From NCBI GenBank assembly GCA_020740775.1, contig JAHEWK010000045.1:62001-126000 (forward strand): a stretch of 64,000 bases of DNA, read 5' to 3'. This DNA comes from Ilyonectria destructans (Eukaryota; Ascomycota; Sordariomycetes; Hypocreales; Nectriaceae). Every line of letters starts with the position of its first letter. Position 1 is the first letter of the stretch. The notes beneath the pieces were generated by a model. It was not told where the DNA came from. It did not search any database and saw only the letters and a program-made list of their open reading frames with translations. A program made the position numbers and the translations under genes. Of this stretch, positions 11,393 to 23,300 are shown piece by piece.

Positions 11393-11911
11393 CTAAATCT
11401 CTTTCCTGCCCAAGATCTTTACCCGCCGATCGCGAACCGTCCACCTTGCAGGGCCGCCATTCAACGTCAGAGTGGCCTCAAAGAGCCCGGTATATAGTTT
11501 GGACCCAGTGTCCTGTGTGCGACCTCCCTTCTCTGGCTGCTTCGCTTGCATTATCGGGCCCAATGCCTCAGATTTTCGAGCTGATGCCACCAGCGTCTGG
11601 AGGGCTCCTTCCTGGACACGGATACCCTTACCGACCGTGTTGACCGGCTGCATCTCTTTCAGTACCTCCTCTGGACTGAAAGAGAATGCGGTATTGGGGC
11701 CAATCTCCTCCCCCTTGTCTGTCGTCAACTCGCTTTACTGTGGCTCTTCGTTGCCTAATCGCTCGTATACCCTCATAAGCACGTTATGATGAAGGCATTC
11801 GTGATGCATCCATTTCCCGCAAGATTTGCCGCTACAGCCTATCAAAATCTTGTCGGGATTTAGAGGCGTTTGGCACTTGCACATATATTCGAAGTTGGCG
11901 TACACGATTGG
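11393..11911 (-). pseudogene. PHD-finger protein relic (BAH/PHD type, C-terminal part)
   Basis: Reading leftwards from 11899 one frame gives NFEYMCKC...ILIGCSGKSCGKWMHHECL, a PHD-like zinc finger with ligands in the order C-x-C...C-x4-C-x4-H-x2-C. It then hits TAA at 11735-11737 directly after EEPQ. The same frame continues for 111 more codons and ends with a segment around LYTGLFEATL...WTVRDRR that I associate with the C-termini of fungal BAH/PHD proteins. Upstream of 11911 the frame has stops (TGA, TAG); the TAG could be an intron acceptor. The BAH half is not recognisable. Proteins of this family read histone marks or bind chromatin; this copy looks dead. Confidence 0.55.
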
Positions 11912-14618
11912 CTATCAACGCGATATAATTTGCACCTTAGCTTCGTGCTGAGCAACAAGGCGTTGCACCCATTTAGCTCCGTCTTCGACCGAAAAAAACA
12001 CCCCTCCGTTTGTGGCTGACATCTAATTCTGGGATCGTCCCTCAACCAAAACTCAGAAAACCTCCCGTTTGTCTTCGCCACTTGTCGAACGGCGTCTTCT
12101 ATGCTCGCAATGTCTGACAAGTCTAAGAGCATGCGCGCAACCCGCACGCTCTTATGTTCGTCGGAGTGTTCGGACTGCATCAGAAATCTAGATGCCCACC
12201 TTTCAAGGTGTGCATGACAGATTCCATGGCTGCTAGCGTGACGGATCTTCGGGGGGTGCCCCTCGATCTGCACCAGACTTCACCCGATGCTAAACCCATG
12301 TCTGAGAGATCTGCTAGCTGGAACGGTATATAACAACGGGAAGATTCAAGGACGTTAGCTATATCACAGTCGTCACGAGCTAATTGCATTGAATTATAGT
12401 TAGTTACCCCTACCTGCTGCGCGGCAAACATTGGCCTTAGTGTCCAACTCTCAGTAAGAGATTTCCGTCTCTCGTTCTTGCCTAAGCCCATCCTCTTAGC
12501 TTCTCACTGTTCTTGTCGCGGCGTGCCCGCTAGGCCGCGTATCGCATTGCAGGGCACATAAACAGCGAGGGCAGACTGGCACTGTCATGCACTCCCAGCC
12601 TTTCGCGTTCCAATCCATTTATCCCTCCACCAATGGATAGGCCCTGATCACGCTAAGTCGCGTCAAGTCGCAGCAGCCTTCGTAGCACCATATCGGGGTG
12701 GTGCCTTCGCGTTGACGGAGGAGAGTACAATGACCTCAGAGCAGAGGAACATAGTGAAGGATTGGGTTCAGGTATTCTTTGCCGTGCTGTTATTCTTCTA
12801 GGGGAATCGACTTCACAGAATGCAGTCGCCTCTATTCTAGGGTCATCTCTTATGCTGCGCTCGATCGCAATGCCGCACGTCCTGAAGCAGGGCGATAGCA
12901 ACCACCCCTAGCACCATTTACGTTACCCGCAATCAATCAACCACTGGTGACCCGACAAGCACGATGAGAACCCACCACTCTGTCCGCGCTGCCCCGCATC
13001 TTACTAGTTACCACCGTAGACAGGCCCAGATAACTTGGCCGCTGGGTGTCGTTACTTCATGAGGTACATCGAGAAGGAAATCGACCGACGAAAGTTGCTA
13101 AAGATATAGAGTTGGCTGTATGTCACTGGCACCCCATGCCTCACTTATTCAATGTTCCCGAGCTCCTGCTAAACTGGCACACGCTCTTTGTGGAGAACGT
13201 ACATGCATCCAGCGCGGGCAGCTGGCTTTGTTCCTCAACTGCATTTATGAGCTTGTGTTGCCATAAAATGGGCATCAATGCAGCCTCGTACGGAGTCGAA
13301 GACCATTTGGATTGGGGCTTATTTAATTACAAATGCCTCATCAGATATCATGTGTCGCACTACGAATATCAATAGGATACCATTGGCCGGGCGCCGCAGG
13401 CGCGGGGGTTCTGGATCAGCCGGTGGGCGCCACGCCTCGCCGCAGTGAAATCAGCGACGGCTCAGCGGCGCCGTGGATACCGTCTTATCTGTGGAGCTAG
13501 CCTAGGCTTGGTGGTGATGGCAGAAAGCTGAAAAGGGAAAGGATAGTGGGTACATGTATATTGGTGTATATTACATACAAATCTGTTGTACCTTAAGTCC
13601 AGCATTAATATTAGCGCCGAGCCTTGCCTCCTTAGGCTAGGCGCACAGTGAGCCTAAGTTTTTGGACAGTGAGCCGAAGCGTACTCGGTAATTGCTTCAT
13701 TGAACTAACTTTCCGTACCCCGCTTGTACTGTCGTCATGACCGGGTTAGTGTGGGCGGAGGTACGGTGGTGTAGTCTTGTGGGCACATCAGTGTTGTAAG
13801 TGCGGCGTGGGTTGGTGTGTGTCGTGAGAAACTTAGCGAAATTTTGAGAGCGATGGAAATCATATACTTAAATGCGCGTAAAATGTACCACAACTCTTTT
13901 CCAAGTAAAAGCTATATCAATCAATAGAGAAAGTCGCAAAGTACTTTAAACATGATGAAACATCTTTTTGCAATTATATTTCAACATTTTATGCCCGATC
14001 AAAGACGCAAAATCAGGTGCAATTCTCAAATGGTGCTCCAAAAACATCGGCAATCCCTGGTCAGTGGCGTCAGACCCCTGGTTGCAGTTGGCCAATACGA
14101 GCCAGGCATGGCGTCTACAGTATCCTTGTCATTTTTCAAAGCCAATAAAAACAGGAGAGGCAAACCGGTCGCGGTTTGCGCAAAACAGCCTTGAGGAACG
14201 AAGAATGGAGAGGGTGGTTTTCATGGTGCTTTTAGAGCATATTCACAAAGGTTGCGTCGGGGCGTCTTTGGTGGCTTACATGTTGGTACCCTGGTGGCGC
14301 ATTTTTGAAACTTTTATGCCCTGCAAACGTCATAATACTATAAAAAGCTTCTGGGAGAGACGCGAACGATAAACTTAGAACTGTAAATAGCCTAGCGCAC
14401 CTGGCCCTATCAGGTTAGTCCTGGTGGGCGGAATAAATTTTAATCATTTAACTTAACTTATTCATACTATAAATAGCAAAGATGGTATGAAAGGGCGGAG
14501 AAAATGAGGGGATGGTTAGACAAGCATGATAAAAATATTCCCAAAATTTTATCGTAAAACAACCAGGAATATTCCTTGAAAAGAAGACGCATTGCGTTCT
14601 CAGAATCTTTATTGAACT
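11912..14618. other. 2.7 kb without a supportable gene
   Basis: Minus-strand frames at 11860-12491 give protein-like stretches (for example MLLDLSDIASIEDAVRQV and ANVLESSRCYIPFQL) that could be an older part of the PHD relic or another decayed gene, but frames conflict. A 110-codon open frame at 13046-13375 lacks an ATG. At 14112-14131 lies a 20-mer (CGTCTACAGTATCCTTGTCA) almost identical to two copies downstream of the Helitron at 24809 and 24856. Confidence 0.35.
14112..14131 (+). repeat. Copy of Helitron-flank 20-mer
   Basis: CGTCTACAGTATCCTTGTCA. It differs at one base from 24856-24875 and at two from 24809-24828, all in the same orientation. It lies 3.2 kb upstream of the Helitron gene. 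Confidence 0.5.
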
Positions 14619-15167
14619 ATGGCCAGCTGCTCGGTTCGGTTTGAGTTCTACTGTGGCGAGGCTCAAGAGCTCAAGTACACCCACGACCTTCCTCGCAGTC
14701 TTGTCAGCGAGGCTCATGGTGCAGGGCAAAATGCCCGGTATAACGATCTGTTTGTGGCTGCAGTACTGCCTTTCATGAAGGAGCACGAGGCGGCCTGTCG
14801 TGCTGCTTCAAATCCATTTTGTGAAAACTGTGGGTTGTTTGCCATGAACATCTTGCAAAGCCCTATGTCTTGGCTTCACAGGGCGGAGGATCCATTCGTT
14901 GGCATTTGGGTCAGTCCCGTGTGTGGGAAAGGGGAGTGTGAGACGCGGATACGGCAGGAAATCCAGGACACAATGTGTGAAATTGCTCAAGAGGATCCGC
15001 ACCGAAGGCCGAGCACTTGTATGGAAATTTTGCCATGCAAAATATGTGGGAAGACGGAAGGGATCAAGAGATGTGGCCGATGTAAAGTTGTGGGATACTG
15101 TGGGAAAGAGCACCAGAAGGCTGACTGGAAGGTTCACAAGAAGATTTGTATTTACAAGGACGGGTAA
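14619..15167 (+). CDS. MYND-type zinc finger protein
   Basis: A single-exon ORF of 182 residues with its ATG at 14619. The C-terminal 38 residues form a MYND finger: Cys140, Cys143, Cys152, Cys155, Cys161, His165, His173 and Cys177 in the standard C-x2-C...C-x2-C...C-x3-H...H-x3-C arrangement. Two extra Cys pairs (Cys68/Cys71 and Cys102/Cys107) may form another metal site. MYND fingers mediate protein-protein contacts, usually with proline-rich partners in chromatin complexes, and many small fungal MYND proteins have no known role. It lies between a copy of the Helitron-flank 20-mer and the Helitron locus, so capture by the element is conceivable. Confidence 0.75.
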   Translation: MASCSVRFEFYCGEAQELKYTHDLPRSLVSEAHGAGQNARYNDLFVAAVLPFMKEHEAACRAASNPFCENCGLFAMNILQSPMSWLHRAEDPFVGIWVSPVCGKGECETRIRQEIQDTMCEIAQEDPHRRPSTCMEILPCKICGKTEGIKRCGRCKVVGYCGKEHQKADWKVHKKICIYKDG

Positions 15168-15354
15168 AGTGGCTGAAAAGGTATGCGTGTCACCGTTTGG
15201 AGAGAGCGAGGGTCAGAGATGACTAGTGTGCGATAGATATTTTAGTGTGGATGGGTTAAGCGGCATTTTTTATCTTGCGGCTAGACAATAGGCTAATTCT
15301 GTCTTGGTTTATCTTCCTCATGAGAATATTGCTGCAGACTTACCATTCATGTTG

Positions 15355-16769
15355 TTATTCCTTTTCCAGAATTTTTTTGGTGGGTTGACGGCTTCGATGT
15401 GGCCGGTTGGGCGAATCTGATGGTAAAGCGAGAATTGAATCATGGGCAGGCGTCGAAGGGTTGATCGAGGCAGGATTCTGCCTAGTAGTAGGGAAAGATT
15501 GAGTGACAGTGCTGCAACTGTCAGGCGAAGAGGAAGGTTTCGGGGCCAGCTGCAGCACACGCGGCCTCTTCGTCAGCGTCTGGGCAGGGTCAGGGTCAGG
15601 GTAGTGTCGCTTTAGTGGTGGTGTGACGGGCTCGGCTGAAGATGAAGTTGGAGGACTTGGTGGGAGAGTGCTAGGCGTAGCCACAGAATAACAGGTAGCC
15701 CGTATATCTTGGAAAGCAGAGGAAGCCGAGGAAGTTTGTCGTTTTGGTGGTGTAGAGAGAGGCCAGGCCGGCTGGGTTGCGGCGGTGGTGGTGGTCTTGT
15801 CGAGAAAAGTCCAAGAATCAGGAACGACGATGAAGACGTAGTCTCGTTCGAAGCCTGGCGGGTGGGCCATGACGCGATGATCAAGGAGGCCAGCGACTTT
15901 GCCTGTGCAGGTGAATTGGGCGTTAGCTTGGAACTGGGAATCTCGCCTCTCGGTCATCTTCTTGCACAGGATGGCCCAGGGATTCGCGTGAATGGGGAAG
16001 ATGACGAAGACCTGGAAAGGGTGAAAGCCTCTGAAGGGAGTCTTGTCGGGGCTCCCTGGAGCAAGATAAGTGGAAAGCTGGACGAAGCCGCAGCACTTTA
16101 ATTGGGTGGCGTCCAGACCGGGGAGAAGGTCCTGTCGCAGCAAGCAGTGACCGGGGCCGACGATAGGGCCGGTGAAGGAAACGACAGGAGGGACACAGGG
16201 GAAGCTGTCCATGGAGGCAAAGAGCCTGGGAAGAACGCTTTGGGCATATATGAGTCGAGTTTGTTCAGGAAGCGCGTGTTGGGCGGGGTGTGTTATGGCC
16301 TACGGCTGATAGCCTTCATCACGGACGATGAGGGCGGGCATGGTGTAGAGAAGGGTGCGGCCTATATCGGATTCCAGACCGTCTTGCTGCTCAACCTCCC
16401 ACGCAAGTGCGTAGGGGTGGACGCGGCCATTCATGAAGAACCACTCTTCGATCCATTCCGAGGCCACAATAGGCTGATTGTAAATCGAGAGATGAGACTG
16501 AAGAAGATGGATGTCGGCGAATCGTCAACATCCCACCGCAGGGGCGCATATTCCGCGGCCAGCAACCACGAGGGGGGAGGCAGGAAGATCCGGGCGAGCG
16601 TTTCGGCATTGAGGCCCTTGATGCGATGTTGATCCTGGTGAGCGAATCTGGATGGGCAGTCTGGTTGGGCGAAGAACATCATAGACATATCACCGCCAGC
16701 GCCCCTTTGGGTGTCGAGCGGCTTTCGAAGGTGTGGCGAAGCATGGGCGACGGGGGGAGAGGAAGACAT
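15355..16769 (-). pseudogene. Helitron-neighbour protein, frameshifted copy (possible OB-fold)
   Basis: Exon 1 is 16769-16304 and exon 2 is 16204-15355, with a 99-bp intron (phase fits Pro codon CC|C). The exons total 1316 nt, one base short of a multiple of three. A single missing base near 16493 breaks ...IFFSL from ...SIYNQPIVASEW. Restoring the count would give about 438 residues, colinear with the intact homologue at 25530-27065. Shared blocks include FLPPP, NGRVHPYAL, GFHPFQVF, GKVAGLLDH and RDYVFIVVPDSWTF, followed by a Pro/Ser-rich tail. The alternating beta-strand pattern around GKV is compatible with an OB-fold, but that is a guess. It starts 581 bp from, and is divergent to, the Helitron Rep/helicase gene. 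Confidence 0.65.
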
Positions 16770-17350
16770 GATACGTCCGTATAGATCAAAATGACTGATG
16801 TCGCGCGGCACGAATGCATGAGTAGCTGGCGGTGGGGCAGAAGGTCCCTCACTGAACCGGGCATCGAACGACTCTTGTTTGCTACGAAAAATAGTGGTGA
16901 GCGAGGCTGTTCTATATATAGTCGACGATATCCGTTCGATACCGGAGTGTTCCGTGTTGAGATGGTGAGTGACGTAATTGCTCCCGAGTTACCTGATCTT
17001 GACGGCAGCTGTGTGTTGGGCGAAAAAGGGGTGATACTATGGTCCTCCTCAAAATCACGGCGGTGGTAATGGCTCTGTTGAAGGACGCGGAGGAGAGCGC
17101 AGCGTTGGAAGAGCCCGCTTTTGATAAAGTTGCGGTAACGAATTGTATGCAATGGACTGGTCGAGATTGTGACAATGGACGCGTATAGGCAGGGTTGTAG
17201 GTAGTTAAGGGGATTATTACCGGATGGCTTGGATGCTGCAGGAGCCAATGTCGTATTAAGGAGCGTCATCAATATCCAGAAGGGAAATCGTGCAACTAAA
17301 GAGAGTCCGACGCGGAAGTTTTGTGATCTACCGTCCGCCTGGAGTCATCG
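16770..17350. promoter_or_regulatory. Shared divergent intergenic region of the Helitron locus
   Basis: 581 bp separate the two divergent start codons (16769 minus, 17351 plus), so promoters of both genes should lie here. A short TATATA stretch is at 16912-16919. No conserved operator is evident. Confidence 0.4.
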
Positions 17351-20300
17351 ATGTCGAGAGAAGGCAGCAGCAGGATGGATAGTCCAGCGGCAAAGCCACA
17401 TGAGGCGGTTGCTCACGTGGGAGCCTGCTCGTTGTCAGCTGGGGACGGACAAGAGGGTACTGATATAAGCGTGTGGGAGAGAGAGCAGGAAGATGGAACG
17501 ATTGGGGCCGGCGTAGATGTGGTAGCAGCTGCCAGACCGGAACACGGTGCACGGGACAAGAGGTTGGGTGGTTCGTCAACATACGAGTCGAGGGCGAACG
17601 CAGCATCAATATTCCGGCCGATCCAGCCCAAGCAGTCTGCGGTTGGAGAGACCGCTTGGAGACAGCATGCGGAAGCAATTGCAAGGTCGTTGCCCAAGAG
17701 ACCTTTGCGAGGTGGTCGGCGGCCAAACAGAGCACGGAAGTCTCATGATACGGCCAACAGTGGAGGTTCCGCGCAGCATCAACCACCGAGTCAGCATCAA
17801 AGGCCCTTGTTGCTTAGAGAACATGGTGCACCGGACGCCCTGGAATCTGATCCTCTCCTCTTTCATCGACACTTTTTGCCCAAGGAGAGGCGGGATGGAG
17901 ATGATGAGCGGCGCGGCACGGCGGCGGTTGGCGATCGCCCGCTTTTCCGCCGGAATCAGGCACCAGAGGTTCGGATTATCCAGCCCAAGCAATCCGCATC
18001 TGAAGACATTAGACGAAGCGAACTAGCAGCAGCAATTGGACGGGGTTTGCCCAAGAGATGTCGGCGAGGGGGTCGGCCGCCGAAAGTAAGACCGGACACT
18101 AGCGGTGCCTCCAACACAGGAGGTTCGGCGCAGCATCCAATGCAGCCTCAGGTGCGAGATGGGGGCGTAGGGGTGGATGTGGACGATGCCACCGTAGAGC
18201 CGGCACATGCTGTGCTGGGCAGAAAGACTCTGTCGCCACGTGGTGGTGCACCAGGGGCGGCGGTTGCTGAGCCCGTGCTGTTTCATCGGCAACGTTTTCC
18301 CAAGGAGAGTCGGCGAGGAGATGAAGACGAGAGCGTGGTGGGGGAGGGCCGACCGGGAAGAGAGTCGACCACGCTAGGGCACCGGCATCAAGGCGTCGGT
18401 CAACACTTCATGCGGCCTATACAGCCGAAAGAGACGAAGAATGCAGCAGGAAGTGTGCCACTACGCCGGGCCGCCCCTGAAGAAGCAGACCAGTCACGGA
18501 GAGACAGGCCCACTGGTCTGACGCAGCCCTTGCGGCGGGGAAAGAGAAAACATCATTGTAGCCGAGACGGGCCTCCGAGGAAACAAATCCGAGCTGGAAC
18601 CCGAAGGCAGAGAAGACGGGAGTTGCAGGCCGAAGACCTTGCGAGCGTGTTGCGCTTCTTGGAGGAGGAATTTGCCGTGAAGAAAAGTCTGTCCGACGAG
18701 CAGACGTGGTGTACGCCAATACCACGTGAGAGAAAGGTGTCGACCGTGCGAGCCTTCTACAAGGAGTTCCACGACGTGGACACCTTGCCAATACGGACTT
18801 GCATGCTGTGCTACCGTAAGCGCACGAAAAGGGAGCTGAGAGTTGTGACATGGGACCAATGGATGTCGAGCTGCGTCGAAAAGGACAACCGTTCGCCATT
18901 TTCATGTCGGAGCTGCTTTCCCGTGGGCGAGACCTTCTCGGCATGTGCGGAGTGCGCTCGTTGCTTGAGGCGGGGCGTTCTGTCGCCTGCGGCCCAGCTT
19001 CACAGACGTATTGGGTGCGAGCATATGTTTCCCGAAGAGCTGAAGGGCCTCACGCCGGTTGAGGAGAAGCTTATCGCGCTGAACTCATGTTACGGGTTTG
19101 TCACCAGGTATAGCATTGCGAGCAGCCAGAAGCAAAGTGTCAGGTATCCGAAGCACATCAAGGGCCACATCACGGTGTTTCCGAACAACGTGCAGGAGCT
19201 GGCCACGAAAGTGCTCCCCCATCCGCTTTTGCAAGTCATGGACGAGATCCACGTCTCGTGGCAGGGCGCGGAGAAGCCGGGACCGAGCGATCTTTCAAGC
19301 CTCCTATCGGTGAGGCGGCGAGTCGTTGAGAGGGCCCTTGTCTGGTTGAAGAAGAACAATCCACACTATGCTGAGATCGAGATCGACGCGGCCGAGATGG
19401 AGAGTTGGGGAGCCCCGCCGCATGGGGTGCCGTCGATAGTGTACGATCGCATGGAGCGGAACGAGCCGTCGGCGTGGGAAAAGACACGAACGGCGCAAGT
19501 CGTGCCGCCCACGGAGCGCGCCATGGATGACGAGGATTCGGTGGAGATCGAGGAAATCCTCGATCTGCTCAATCAGGGAGAAGGCGCGCCAACGACGAAC
19601 GAGGGAAACGAGTCTCGCTGTGAAGCTGGAGCGGAGGCAGACCAGGTCACGAAATCGATCAATGAGGTCACCTCTTCTGGAATGTTTCCGCTGGACGGGC
19701 CGCCAGAAGTAGCGGACGGCGAGAAATTGCGGTTTGCTTGCGACGCTGTTGGTAAAGGTATTGGGACCGCTGGGACCGGCCATATGGGCCCGAGAACATG
19801 GGTTGGATCCTCGGCTGAAAGGCGGCAGGGGACTGATGACGACTCTGAGCCGTATATTCATGTTTCTCGTGGGGACGAATTCGCCGACTCGTTTGATGCG
19901 TCGTTCTTCCCGAAGACCTTTCCCACGCTATTACCGTTTGGCATCGGGGGGCCACGGTTAGTCGAAGAAGCCGCCTCAGAGGCGGGAAGAGGTGCCAACA
20001 TGAGCGGAGCAGATATGGCGGCGCGAGACCTCTTGTCGTCTCGGAACATGAGCCTTCGGACCTGGGCTGACATTGTGCTGCGGCGTCATGGCGGCCGATT
20101 TGCGACGCACCACATTTTCGCATTTCTCGTGTTCAACATGGGCGTGCGGTCGAGGAACCGGCGTGTCAGCATGCTGAGCGTGACGAGGAAGAATTTCCGC
20201 AAGGTGGAGCGCATCGTACGGTCGCTGACTGCAGACAGGTTAGCGGCAGCTAGGGCAGAGTTGGAGAGCTCAGGTAAGACTACCGATGATGGTGTGAAGG

Positions 20301-23300
20301 AGCTTCTCAGGAGCCTATCGCTGTATGGTTACCGCCAGCCTATGTCTAGAGAGTCCCGCCTCAGCATGCGGCACAAGATCCAGGCGCTCATCGTTCGCTA
20401 TGGCGTGCCTGCCATTTGGTTCACCATCAACCCAAACGACATTACGAACCCGGTGAAGCTCCGACTGGCAGCGCATCGCTCACGCGATCCTGAGGCAGCC
20501 GAGGCGTTCCTGCGAAGCCTTGACATGTCGTTTAAACGTATGCGGCTGTCCATCTCAGACCCTATGAGCTCTGCTATATTCTTCCACCGGGAGATGACGT
20601 TGTTCTTCGAGCATTACGTGAAAGTGGGAGAAGAGTCAGTTTTCGGGCGTATCAGCCAGTACTATGGCGCTGTGGAAACCAACGAACGAGGGGCGCTTCA
20701 CGTCCACGGGCTGCTCTGGTTGCATGGAAACGCGCACTTGAGTTCTATGCTTGCCGACATCCACGAGGAGGATCAGGCGGTGTATCGTGAGCGCATCGTC
20801 CAATATGTCGATAGTGTTTTCTCCGAGGTAGGTAATGCTCAATGCGCGCTGTTGGCCATCCAGGACTTCGGATGGGCAAACGGGGCTGGGCTGACATGCT
20901 AGGCAGGATCTTGACCAGGAAGGGTCCTGCGTCGTGCAAGCGGAGCGGTCGGTAACGTCCGATATTTCCTCCCTGTTGGACAACACCGAGCAGTTCTCGG
21001 CAGCATTTGACGAGGAAGCCAACTTCTGTGCCGGCGCAACGCAGATTCATACCCACAGTCCGACCTGCGTGAAGTATTCCCTGGGCAAGAAGAGACGGAA
21101 GGGCGACCTCTGCCGGTTCAAGGCGCCATGGAGATTAGTCGACAAAACTGCATTCACGCCAGACGGCGTGCTGCAGATTCGCAGGACGCACAACATGGTT
21201 AATCGGTGGAACAAGGCCATCGCCGTGGGGCTTCGCCACAACCACGACATCTCCTTCATAGCGACGCAGCGGAAGACTATGGCCCTCGTCTATTATGTCA
21301 CGAATTACGCGACCAAAGTAGAGGACCCGACGTGGAAGCGAGTCGCTGCGGCCGCAGAATTATTGCCTGTCGTCTCGGCAGGCGGATTGCGGACCGATGG
21401 GGCGGATGTTGGCGGCGACGCTGCCGTCGGCGACGATGGTATCAAAAACAGGACGCGACAGTTCCTGATGAGAGCGGCGAATCGTATATTCACCGAGCGG
21501 CCGCTATCGCAAGTCGAGGTCGTCGCCCATCTTCTAGGATACCCGAGCGAGTTCACGAACAGCAGCGCTTGGGCGTACCTGAACGTATCCCTGCTCTACT
21601 GGCACGTCTTCCGACGGTGGCGACATCTCCGGCAGGAGAGCGGCATCGCCGTCGCGGACGGTTTCGTGGACGAGTCGATCGTCGTGGAAGAAGCAGGCCA
21701 GAGAATTAGCTTCGCTGAGGCATATCGTCATCGTGGAGATGTCCTGCGAGGTCTGTGCCTATATGACTACGTTTCGCTTGTCTGGCTCAAACGCGTTAGC
21801 AAGGACGAAAGATCAGGTGCCTGGGGAGAGGTGCCGTTCGAGAGCGATTGGTCGCCGGGAAGACAATGGGTGCAGGTGCTGAGACGGCCGGGAAAGCATG
21901 CCGTCGTCTGCCTTGACGGCTACCTGAGCAAAGATTTTGACCGAGACGACGAAGGGTCGTGCCATCGTAGGTATGTCCGGGGACGACTCGACCGAAAGGG
22001 GTTGAAGAGGCTAACTCTCATACTGAAGAGCAGCCGTGCAGCACCTTGCCCTGTTTGTGCCGTGGGAGTCCTTCTTGGGTGAAGAACGAGACGACATCAA
22101 CGACATATGGGCGCGGGCACGAGAGGCGCTGCATCCTAGAATCTCATGCCTCGTCGATAACGTGCAATTGCTTCGACGATCCGCCGAAGACGCAAAACGG
22201 GACGCTAAGCAATGGGCATCCTCATCCGGCGACGGGGACCTCACGGGCGCACATGTTGAGGAGGCGGGAGCAGGCCAGGCGGATGAAGAGGCCGCATCGG
22301 CGTACCAGTCCGATAACGTTGGAAACGCAACGCGGCTTATCGATGTCGTCAGAAGCGCGGTCGGTGCGAACCAGATCACGGGGGGATCGCGGGAGCTCAC
22401 AGCAATGATGCAGCAGCTCTGCCGCTTCCAGCAATCAGCGCTATCCTCGACGGCCGAGCTCCAGGCCACCATAACACCCGAACGGAGCGAAAGACGGATA
22501 GCCACGCCAGGGCGGGTGTTTTCCGGGGCGGCAGTACCGCCGCAGGATCAGGTCAAGGCCATAAAGTCACAGCAGATATGTGCCTCCAAAGAGAGGGTGA
22601 AAATGATCCAGGGCATACAAAATATGGCCGCGGCCCATGGAACTGATCGCAGTGCAGCGGCGCGGAGCGTGCTCACCGGTTTCGGGGATGGGGACATTCA
22701 AATGACGGCGGCAGACTTGGAAGAGACGGTAGACGACGCAGATCCGAGGGTAGAGGTCCGGTTCGGCCCGTCGACCTCTTTCCTCGAGGCTGGCAAGGCT
22801 TTGGTAGCACAATTGACATTGAACAAGAGACAGGCGATCGCTCTCCTGATAATATGTCGCCAGCTCGACCTGATAAATCGTGGGGAGAACGGCGACATCG
22901 ATCAGCTCTGCCAGTTCGTCGGCGGCGAAGGTGGGACTGGCAAGTCGCGAGTCATCGAGGCACTCGTGGAGCTTTTCACTAAGAAGGGCCTTTCGAATCG
23001 TCTGCTGATCACGGCGACGTCAGGGACGGCCGCAGCACGCCTCAATGGCATCACGATCCACTCTGCATGCGGGTTCTCGAAGGACCATGGGACAGGCGCG
23101 GACACGACGAAGGACTTGGACGGCGTCCGGCTGCCGAAACAGGCGGAAAGGTTCGTCCACGGTCAGTCGCGAATGGACTGGCAGGACAAGGACCTGCTAG
23201 TCATTGATGAGGTGAGCATGCTCGGAGCGCGGACGCTGTACGCGGTGAACGAGCAGCTCTGCCGGCTTCGCGGATCGCAGCAAGATTTCGGCGGAATCCC

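Noticed and set aside
13046..13375. 110-codon plus-strand ORF
   Set aside because: No ATG start, no domain and no splice support.
15709..16632. Plus-strand ORFs of 130 and 176 codons
   Set aside because: They are antisense to the spliced partner gene, whose homologue confirms the minus strand.
20828..22028. Helitron read as three separate or frameshifted ORFs
   Set aside because: Two introns with proper donor, branch and acceptor restore one frame and give the expected family sequence on both sides.
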